From contig JAJBTS010000238.1 of assembly GCA_020860885.1 (NCBI GenBank), positions 1-5,283 on the forward strand: DNA of 5,283 nt, written 5' to 3'. Positions 1 through 5,283 of this stretch are shown here, one piece after another; position 1 is the first letter of the stretch, and the number at the start of each line of letters is the position of its first letter. Origin of the DNA: Bacteroidales bacterium (lineage in GTDB: Bacteria > Bacteroidota > Bacteroidia > Bacteroidales > Azobacteroidaceae). The notes under the pieces are model-generated. The model made no database searches and was not told where the DNA came from. It worked only from the letters and a program-made list of their open reading frames with translations. The position numbers and the translations under genes were made by a program.

Positions 1-5
1 GTTTT

Positions 6-69
6 AGTCTGGAAATTCTTAAAATCAGATTTTCTTTATCATACTTTTTTTATTTATATCTGCCAGACT
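6..69. repeat. Separated 7-bp inverted repeat flanking the candidate promoter
   Basis: AGTCTGG at 6-12 is the exact reverse complement of CCAGACT at 63-69, with 50 bases between the arms. The arms bracket the candidate promoter, and the second arm covers the predicted transcription start. It could be a looped operator or a weak stem, but a 7-base match in about 100 bases can also arise by chance. No regulator gene is visible in the window. Confidence 0.2.
31..62 (+). promoter_or_regulatory. Candidate Bacteroidota-type promoter for the carotenoid operon
   Basis: A -33-like TTTC (31-34) is followed after 20 bases by TATATCTG (55-62). This resembles the Bacteroidota primary sigma consensus TTTG, then about 19-21 bases, then TAnnTTTG, with one mismatch in each box. 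Transcription would begin near 68-70 and leave a leader of roughly 36 bases before the TTG start of crtI. The region is very AT-rich, so a chance match is quite possible. No other promoter-like pair fitted better in 1-105. Intergenic gaps further down are too short to hold obvious internal promoters. Confidence 0.3.
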
Positions 70-105
70 TTTTGTATAGAAGTTCTAATTTAACCTGGAA
101 AATAT

Positions 106-1575
106 TTGAAAAAAATAGCAATCATAGGATCCGGATTCTCCAGTCTGTCTGCCGCTTGTTATATGGCTCAGGCAGGATATCATGTAACGGTTCTGGAGAA
201 AAACAAGACTATCGGGGGACGGGCACGACAATTCGAAAGAAACGGCTTTAAGTTTGACATGGGGCCTACTTTCTATTGGATGCCGGATATTTTTGAAAAA
301 TTCTTTAAGGATTTCGAAAAGACTCCGGAAGATTTTTATTCCTTATCCCGATTGGATCCCGGTTATGAAATATATTTCGATCAGGGAACCCGTATCAAAC
401 AATCTTCCGATCTTTCTAAACTGAAGGAAACATTCGAATCGATCGAGCCTGGAAGCAAAGAATTCCTTGATAAGTTTCTTCGTAAAGCAGAATACAATTA
501 CAGGGTAGCAATCGATAAAGTTGTATACAAACCGGGGAAGTCTTTATTGGAACTTATTATGCCGGAAACGGTAAGTCGTGCGCCGCAATTTCTTACCAGC
601 CTGAGTTATACAGTCCGCAAAAACATTCAAGACCAAAAATTAAGACAAATGCTTGAATTCCCTGTTTTATTTCTCGGTGCGAAACCCGACAAAACGCCTT
701 CTTTTTATCGTTTTATGAACTATGCAGATATGGTTTTGGGTTCGTGGCATGTGGAGGGAGGAATGATAGAAGTAATATACGGGATGAAAAGACTGGCAGA
801 AACCTTAGGAGTTGAAATAAAAACCAAACAGACTGTAAACGAAATCGTCGTAGAGCGCAATAAAGTAAAAGGGATTGTTGTCAACGGAAATTTTATAAAT
901 ACAGACGCGGTTTTATCCGGTGCAGATTACCACCACACCGAAACGTTACTGCCGGAAAAATACCGCAATTATTCTGAAAGGTATTGGAACCGGAAAGTTT
1001 TTGCTCCTTCGGCAATACTTTTTTATATAGGATTTGATAAAAAAATCCAGAACGTTTCGCATCATACGCTTTTCTTCGATACTTCTTTTGAAGAACATGC
1101 CTCCAATATATACGATGCTCCGGACTGGCCGGAAAAACCGTTGTTTTATGCCAGTTTTCCTTCAAAAACAGACGAAAGTCTATGTCCCGACGGAAAAGAG
1201 GGCGCAATTATATTGATACCTTCGGCTGCCGGTTTAGCCGACCATCCGTATGTAAGGGAAAAATATTTTGAACAGGTTATAGAGCGTATGGAGAAATTAA
1301 CGAATCAGAAACTAAGAAATCATGTTTTATTTTATGAGTCTTATGCGTATTCAGATTTTATGAAAGATTACAACGCATACAAAGGAAACGCTTACGGATT
1401 AGCTAATATTCTAACTCAAACGGCTTTCCTGAAACCCAAGGTGTTCAACAAAAAACTAACTAATCTGTTTTATACAGGTCAATTGACCGTTCCGGGGCCG
1501 GGGGTTCCTACGGCAATTATATCCGGCAAAATAGCCGCCGATTGTGCTAAATCTTATATGAAACATCTATCCTAA
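106..1575 (+). CDS. crtI: Phytoene desaturase (CrtI family)
   Basis: This is an FAD-dependent carotenoid desaturase of 489 residues, a normal length for the family. It is expected to convert phytoene stepwise to lycopene (or a less desaturated intermediate) at the membrane surface. The N-terminal dinucleotide fold is clear: KKIAIIGSGFSSL at residues 2-14, the FAD ribose-binding acid E31, and GGRAR at 37-41. The C-terminal family signature GQLTVPGPGVP lies at 458-468, followed by ISGKIAAD at 472-479. The usual third glycine of GxGxxG is a serine (S13), a variant I associate with CrtI of Bacteroidota. The start is TTG at 106: a TAA at 91-93 is in frame upstream, no ATG or GTG lies between, and a later start would remove the FAD motif. 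No Shine-Dalgarno sequence is visible. crtB follows after 12 bases. Family assignment is firm; the exact number of desaturation steps is not visible from sequence. Confidence 0.95.
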   Translation: MKKIAIIGSGFSSLSAACYMAQAGYHVTVLEKNKTIGGRARQFERNGFKFDMGPTFYWMPDIFEKFFKDFEKTPEDFYSLSRLDPGYEIYFDQGTRIKQSSDLSKLKETFESIEPGSKEFLDKFLRKAEYNYRVAIDKVVYKPGKSLLELIMPETVSRAPQFLTSLSYTVRKNIQDQKLRQMLEFPVLFLGAKPDKTPSFYRFMNYADMVLGSWHVEGGMIEVIYGMKRLAETLGVEIKTKQTVNEIVVERNKVKGIVVNGNFINTDAVLSGADYHHTETLLPEKYRNYSERYWNRKVFAPSAILFYIGFDKKIQNVSHHTLFFDTSFEEHASNIYDAPDWPEKPLFYASFPSKTDESLCPDGKEGAIILIPSAAGLADHPYVREKYFEQVIERMEKLTNQKLRNHVLFYESYAYSDFMKDYNAYKGNAYGLANILTQTAFLKPKVFNKKLTNLFYTGQLTVPGPGVPTAIISGKIAADCAKSYMKHLS

Positions 1576-1587
1576 AATTTATATAGA

Positions 1588-2418
1588 ATGGACGAGCTTT
1601 ATAGTAAGATTTGTTTCGAAACCAGTAAAATAATAACCTCCCGTTACAGTACTTCTTTTTCTGTGGGAGTCAGATGCCTCAGCCCGGAAATACGCAATGC
1701 CATATACGGGGTGTACGGATTTGTCCGTGTCGCCGATGAGATCGTAGATACCTTTCACGAATACGACAAAGAGCTTTTGCTGGATGAATTCGAATCCGAA
1801 TATTATCGTTCGCTGGAAAGAGGGATAAGTACCAATCCGGTAATCAACTCATTCCAGGCAATCGTCAGAAAATATCAAATAGAGGATCATCTGGTTCAAT
1901 CTTTTCTGAAGAGCATGAGAATGGACATCAGTCATACTCTTTATTCGGAAGAAGAAATAAAAGAATACATATACGGTTCTGCGGAAGTAGTAGGATTGAT
2001 CTGCCTTACGATATTCGTTAATGGGGATAAAGAAGAATACGAACGGCTTAAACCCTCTGCCAAACGGTTGGGAGCCGCGTTTCAAAAAATTAATTTTTTA
2101 CGCGACCTGAAAAACGACAGTATGAATCTACATCGTATCTATTTTCCGGTACTGAAAAGCGAACCGCTTACCGAAGCAACAAAAAGAGTTATTCTTAAGG
2201 ATATATACGATGATTACAGGGAAGCCAGAATAGGTATCCGCCAATTACCGGAATGTGCCCGCCTCGGTGTATACACAGCGTACTTATATTATCTGTCCCT
2301 GACCAAAGCTATCGAAAATACTCCGGCTGAAGTACTTCAGGATGAAAGAATAAGAATATCAAACGTACAGAAAGCCCGATTACTTATAAAAGCTTTCCTT
2401 ACTCAAAAATTTATTTGA
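1588..2418 (+). CDS. crtB: Phytoene synthase
   Basis: This 276-residue protein is a trans-isoprenyl diphosphate synthase of the squalene/phytoene synthase family. It condenses two geranylgeranyl diphosphates head to head, via prephytoene diphosphate, to phytoene. Both Mg-diphosphate-binding aspartate motifs are present: DEIVD at residues 50-54 and NFLRDLKND at 169-177. The substrate-pocket segment YSTSF is at 20-24, and YGSAEVVGL at 129-137 stands where many homologues have a Y..VAG.VG pattern. The length is typical for the compact bacterial enzyme, with no fused cyclase domain. The ATG at 1588 is 12 bases after crtI and no better upstream start exists. The C-terminus runs directly into idi, implying coupled translation. 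Squalene-type synthases (HpnC, HpnD) share this fold, but the position next to crtI and the rest of the operon makes CrtB the clear choice. Confidence 0.95.
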   Translation: MDELYSKICFETSKIITSRYSTSFSVGVRCLSPEIRNAIYGVYGFVRVADEIVDTFHEYDKELLLDEFESEYYRSLERGISTNPVINSFQAIVRKYQIEDHLVQSFLKSMRMDISHTLYSEEEIKEYIYGSAEVVGLICLTIFVNGDKEEYERLKPSAKRLGAAFQKINFLRDLKNDSMNLHRIYFPVLKSEPLTEATKRVILKDIYDDYREARIGIRQLPECARLGVYTAYLYYLSLTKAIENTPAEVLQDERIRISNVQKARLLIKAFLTQKFI

Positions 2419-2420
2419 AA

Positions 2421-2927
2421 ATGGTAATACTTGTTGATGAATACGACAATCCATTAGGAACAATGCCCAAAATGGAAGCTCATAAAAAAGGGCTTTTACA
2501 CAGAGCTTTCTCTGTCCTTATATTCAATACCGAAGGAGAAATGCTGTTGCAAAGACGTGCCTTCGATAAATATCATTCGGGAGGACTATGGACAAATACT
2601 TGTTGCAGCCATCCGGCTCCAGGGATAGAAATCGCTGATGCTGCAGTCAAACGACTTCAGGAAGAAATGGGTATCCGTGCTGAAATATATCCAATTACAA
2701 GCTTTATCTATCAGGCACATCTGGATCATGGTTTACAGGAACACGAATTAGACCATGTGTATGTCGGAGTTTCCGATGAAGTACCAGAACCGAACCCGGA
2801 AGAAGTTTGTGAATACAAATATTTATCCGTAAAAAAGATCCGTACAAACATTCTGGAAAACCCGGATTCTTATACGGAATGGTTTAAGATCATACTGGAT
2901 AAACTGGAAGAACAAAAAGAGAAATAG
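2421..2927 (+). CDS. idi: Isopentenyl-diphosphate delta-isomerase, type I (Nudix fold)
   Basis: This 168-residue enzyme interconverts IPP and DMAPP, supplying the allylic primer for GGPP synthesis. Key residues match the E. coli enzyme. Metal-ligand histidines are H21, H27 and H64; the catalytic cysteine is C62 in WTNTCCSHP (57-65); the metal-binding glutamates are E107 and E109 in QEHEL (106-110). A Nudix-like helix RLQEEMGI sits at 78-85, and YTEWF lies near the C-terminus. The ATG at 2421 is chosen, two bases after the crtB stop. A TTG at 2415, overlapping that stop as TTGA, would add two residues and is a real alternative. The gene ends with tandem stops TAG TGA (2925-2930), and the second stop overlaps the crtD ATG. 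Its place between crtB and crtD suggests the operon brings its own precursor-balancing step so that pigment synthesis draws more on the isoprenoid pool. Confidence 0.95.
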   Translation: MVILVDEYDNPLGTMPKMEAHKKGLLHRAFSVLIFNTEGEMLLQRRAFDKYHSGGLWTNTCCSHPAPGIEIADAAVKRLQEEMGIRAEIYPITSFIYQAHLDHGLQEHELDHVYVGVSDEVPEPNPEEVCEYKYLSVKKIRTNILENPDSYTEWFKIILDKLEEQKEK

Positions 2928-2929
2928 TG

Positions 2930-4409
2930 ATGAGTCAAACAAAAAAAAATAGCTATCATAGGTTCCGGAATCGGAGGACTTGCAACGTCCTTAAGGCTCG
3001 CTGCAATGGGTCATCAGGTCACGGTATTTGAAAAAAACAAAATTCCAGGAGGTAAAATATCAGAATTACGGATGGGAGATTACCGTTTTGATACGGGCCC
3101 TTCCCTTTTTACTCTCCCTGAACTGAGCGCCGAACTGTTTCATATCTGCGGTGAAAATATAAACGATCATCTTCCGGCTGTGCGTTTGGAAACAAATTGT
3201 AAATATTTTTTCCCGGATTCCACGACTCTGACTTTCTATCATGATAAAGAAAAATTAGCTCAGGAGCTCAGGAAAAACAATATAGAGGAAGAATCTTCTC
3301 TTTTTAAGAGATTAACGAAATCAAAAGAAGTGTATGAAGTAAGCGCTCCGGTTTTCATATTTACCGCTTTCCATAAACTTTCCAATTTTAATACTCCTCC
3401 TTATAAAAAAATCCTCGGTAAAATTTTCGAACTGGATTTCTTACGTACCATGCATGCTGCAAACAGCCGGGATTTCAAAGACCATCGTATCGTCCAAATC
3501 TTTGACAGATACGCTACATACAACGGATCCAATCCATATAAGGCTCCGGCTACATTTAATATGATTGCCCATCTGGAAAACAATATAGGGGCATTCTTTC
3601 CTGAAAAAGGAATGTACTCGATAGTCTCCGAACTATACAAACTTGCAGTAAGAAAAAAAGTTCAGTTCCGGTTTTCGGAAAAAGTAGAGGAGATCATGGT
3701 ATCTGATAATAAAGCTATCGGACTCAAAACCTCTGACCGGCAAGAGCTTTACGATTTGATTGTTTCCGATGTGGACGTCCGATATCTTTCAGACAAACTC
3801 ATAAAAAAACATCCATGGAGAAAACTGTTAAAGTGGTCTCAGCCTTCGTCCTCCGCTCTTATCTTTTACTGGTCTGTCAGTAAAGAATTCCCAAAATTAG
3901 ATTTACATAATATACTGTTTTCGAAAGATTATGAAGCAGAGTTCAAAAACCTGTTCAAAGAAAAAACAATTTCCAACGATCCTACTATTTACATTTTTAT
4001 CAGTTCAAAGATTGTTTCCGATGATGCTCCGGAAGGCTGCAGCAATTGGTTCGTAATGGTGAATGCTCCATCCGATCAAGGGCAAGACTGGAACAAACTG
4101 ATTAAAGATACCCGAAGAAATATCATCGATAAGATAAACTCTACTTTAAGTATGGATATAGAAAAATATATTATCAATGAGAAAATTAATTCACCACTCA
4201 CGATAAAAGAAAATACAATGAGTGCTTTTGGAGCCCTTTACGGAGCATCTTCCAACTCAAAGTTCTCTGCATTTCTACGTCATCCGAACTTTCTTAATAG
4301 TATTAAGAATCTTTATTTTGTAGGGGGCAGTGTTCATCCTGGCGGCGGGATACCTCTTTGCCTGGCAAGTGCTAAAATAGTGTGTGAAGAAATCAATACA
4401 AACAAATGA
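2930..4409 (+). CDS. crtD: CrtD-like carotenoid 3,4-desaturase, with an apparent frameshift at its start
   Basis: This is a second FAD-dependent CrtI-family desaturase. Beside cruF, the likely role is forming the C-3,4 double bond next to a 1-hydroxyl end group. ATG 2930 reads MSQTKK and then meets a run of nine A's (2941-2949), after which the conserved protein continues in the +1 frame. As written, the ATG frame stops at TGA 3029-3031 after 33 codons. The long frame has TGA at 2931 and no ATG, GTG or TTG until ATG 3006. Starting at 3006 would delete the FAD fold IAIIGSGIGGL, which is intact in DNA at 2949-2981. With eight A's the protein would be 492 residues: GSGIGG at 11-16, E34, PGGK at 39-42 and NLYFVGGSVHPGGGIP at 460-475. 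The GGSVHPGGGIP end differs from the GQLTVPGPGVP of crtI and suits CrtD-type enzymes. It ends in an ATGA overlap with cruF. The family is certain, the CrtD subtype is likely, and whether the gene is expressed intact is open. Confidence 0.85.
2941..2949 (+). other. A9 homopolymer tract at the crtD start, site of the frame mismatch
   Basis: Nine consecutive A's follow MSQ-ACA in the 5' end of crtD. The reading frame set by ATG 2930 and the frame of the conserved desaturase differ by one base exactly across this tract; eight A's would join them. The matching site in crtI has only seven A's (109-115) and is in frame. A runs of this length are known sites for replication slippage, RNA polymerase slippage and sequencing error. 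Confidence 0.85.
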
Positions 4410-5071
4410 GTACAAAAGAAAAAATACTAAGTTACGAAACACGGATACCTTCTTTATTCATCCGCTTCTATCTGGTGGGGTTGGTTCTTTATATGATTCC
4501 CTTTACCCGTAACTTTTTTATTTCCATAACTTCTTTATCCCTACTGTTCGTTATTTCAATCGTATTTTTATTCCATAAAGATTGGAACATCAAATCCATC
4601 GTCTGGTTTCTTTTCATTGTCTGTTCCTCTTTCTTTCTGGAAATGGCAGGAATCCAAAGCGGTAAGATTTTCGGAGAATACAGCTACGACCGCGGACTGG
4701 CTCCTTTAATTAATGGTACTCCATTGATAATCGGTTTCAACTGGTTGTTCCTAGTATATGCCTCTCAAAGTATCGTGCAGAAAGTGAACCGGCTCAATCC
4801 TCTTACACGGATACTCTCAGCCAGTTTATTAATGATCCTATACGATATTCTCCTGGAATGGGTAGCTCCTTTTATGAGAATGTGGCATTTCGAATCGGGT
4901 TTTGCCCCTTTTCAGAATTTTCTTGTCTGGTTTATAGCCTCCCTTATTTACCATGCCGGATTTGAGATACTGCATATCAAAGCGAAGAATCTTCCCGCTC
5001 GTTCTCTTTTTGTCTTTCAGATGATATTTTTTCTGGTAATAGGAATTTATTCCCAACTCTTTATTCTATGA
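4406..5071 (+). CDS. cruF: Carotenoid 1,2-hydratase, CruF type (DUF422 membrane protein)
   Basis: This 221-residue, highly hydrophobic protein has about seven predicted membrane spans, roughly at residues 20-34, 37-56, 64-82, 100-120, 136-155, 172-190 and 200-219. It matches the CruF/DUF422 family, which adds water to the terminal 1,2 double bond of acyclic or monocyclic carotenoids to give a tertiary hydroxyl, without oxygen. Family-like motifs are E79 and G82, FGEYSYDRG (89-97), NGTPLIIGFNW (103-113), D147 with E151 and AP (154-155), W160, and P168/N171/W175 in PFQNFLVW. The ATG overlaps the crtD stop as ATGA (4406-4409), and its own stop overlaps the next ATG in the same way (5068-5071), so translation is probably coupled on both sides. 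It is unrelated in sequence style to CrtC hydratases. The likely substrate is lycopene or a cyclised derivative; which one cannot be told here. Confidence 0.85.
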   Translation: MSTKEKILSYETRIPSLFIRFYLVGLVLYMIPFTRNFFISITSLSLLFVISIVFLFHKDWNIKSIVWFLFIVCSSFFLEMAGIQSGKIFGEYSYDRGLAPLINGTPLIIGFNWLFLVYASQSIVQKVNRLNPLTRILSASLLMILYDILLEWVAPFMRMWHFESGFAPFQNFLVWFIASLIYHAGFEILHIKAKNLPARSLFVFQMIFFLVIGIYSQLFIL

Positions 5072-5283
5072 TACGTGCACACCATACATTTGCAGGGAAA
5101 TTATTATCCGAACTTTATTCAGGGCCTAAATTGAACGAATCTTTCCGGGATGTATGTTTCATCGGAGATGCGGAAGAGAACAGATTACCGGCATTAATGA
5201 TCGCCAATCATTTCAGCTGGTGGGATGGATTCATTCAATACCGTTTAAACAAAACTTATTTCCATCGTAAAATGTATGTAATG
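5068..5283 (+). CDS. PlsC-type acyltransferase, 5' part only (window ends inside the gene)
   Basis: The first 72 codons are present and the frame stays open to the window edge. The acyltransferase catalytic motif H-x4-D is visible as NHFSWWDG (residues 47-54, H48 and D53), typical of the lysophosphatidate/glycerol-phosphate acyltransferase superfamily. The protein begins only about 45 residues before this motif and has no obvious N-terminal membrane helix, unlike many housekeeping PlsC proteins. The start ATG overlaps the cruF stop as ATGA, placing it firmly in the carotenoid operon. A role in acylating a carotenoid glycoside, like CruD acting with glycosyltransferase CruC in green sulfur bacteria, is a reasonable inference. 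A lipid-synthesis role is not excluded. The remaining motifs lie beyond the window. Confidence 0.8.
   Translation, partial: MIRAHHTFAGKLLSELYSGPKLNESFRDVCFIGDAEENRLPALMIANHFSWWDGFIQYRLNKTYFHRKMYVM

Noticed and set aside
893..1207. Minus-strand open frame of 104 codons inside crtI
   Set aside because: It lies wholly within the conserved crtI gene, is rich in Arg, Lys and Phe as antisense frames often are, and shows no recognisable motif.
1034..1216. Plus-strand alternate-frame open frame of 60 codons inside crtI
   Set aside because: It overlaps crtI in another frame, has no motif, and crtI is clearly the coding frame.
1849..2085. Minus-strand open frame inside crtB
   Set aside because: It is antisense to the conserved middle of crtB and has a low-complexity Phe-rich translation.
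2942..2950. Classical programmed -1 ribosomal frameshift at the A run
   Set aside because: The shift needed is +1 (or -2), the opposite of the usual A-AAA-AAA -1 slip, and I see no clear downstream stem. Transcriptional slippage or a tract-length change fits better.
3401..3640. Minus-strand open frame inside crtD
   Set aside because: It is a shadow of the conserved desaturase with no independent support.
3006..4409. crtD starting at ATG 3006 (467 residues)
   Set aside because: This start would drop the first 25 residues, including GSGIGG, which is intact in the DNA just upstream and needed for FAD binding.
4838..5056. Minus-strand open frame inside cruF
   Set aside because: It is antisense to the membrane spans and C-terminus of cruF; its Lys-rich translation is what hydrophobic codons give in reverse.
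1..5283. CRISPR array, tRNA, rRNA, insertion sequence or phage genes
   Set aside because: No regularly spaced repeats, RNA gene signatures, transposase motifs or terminal inverted repeats were seen; the window is almost fully taken up by the operon.

Overview
The window is a tightly packed carotenoid (terpenoid pigment) operon, with every gene on the + strand. It most likely comes from a member of the Bacteroidota. The evidence is the CrtI and CrtB sequence style (GSGFSSL in the FAD fold of CrtI, YGSAEVVGL in CrtB), a moderately low GC content, the lack of Shine-Dalgarno sequences, a TTG start, and a CruF-type hydratase next to a CrtD-type desaturase. I cannot name the genus from sequence alone.

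Layout: 1-105 is an AT-rich leader with a weak Bacteroidota-type promoter candidate and a separated inverted repeat. 106-1575 is crtI (phytoene desaturase, TTG start). 1588-2418 is crtB (phytoene synthase). 2421-2927 is idi (type I IPP isomerase). About 2930-4409 is a second CrtI-family desaturase, best called crtD (1-hydroxycarotenoid 3,4-desaturase type). 4406-5071 is cruF (carotenoid 1,2-hydratase, integral membrane). From 5068 to the window end is the start of a PlsC-type acyltransferase, cut off by the window. Gaps are 12 nt or less, and the last two junctions are ATGA overlaps, so this reads as one translationally coupled transcription unit.

Pathway logic: Idi balances IPP and DMAPP, CrtB joins two GGPP into phytoene, CrtI desaturates it towards lycopene, CruF adds water across a terminal 1,2 double bond, and CrtD introduces the adjacent 3,4 double bond. 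The acyltransferase may acylate a glycosylated end group, as CruD does in green sulfur bacteria; this step is inference. GGPP synthase (crtE), lycopene cyclase, glycosyltransferase and oxygen-dependent hydroxylase or ketolase genes are not in this window.

The most notable observation is at the start of crtD. The only sensible start codon (ATG 2930, two bases after idi) is out of frame with the rest of the gene. The mismatch lies exactly at a run of nine A's (2941-2949), and one A fewer would restore a perfect 492-residue protein. This could be a homopolymer sequencing error, a recent mutation, a phase-variable tract, or a site rescued by transcriptional slippage. Because crtD is coupled to cruF and the acyltransferase, a switch here could control the whole pigment-tailoring half of the operon.
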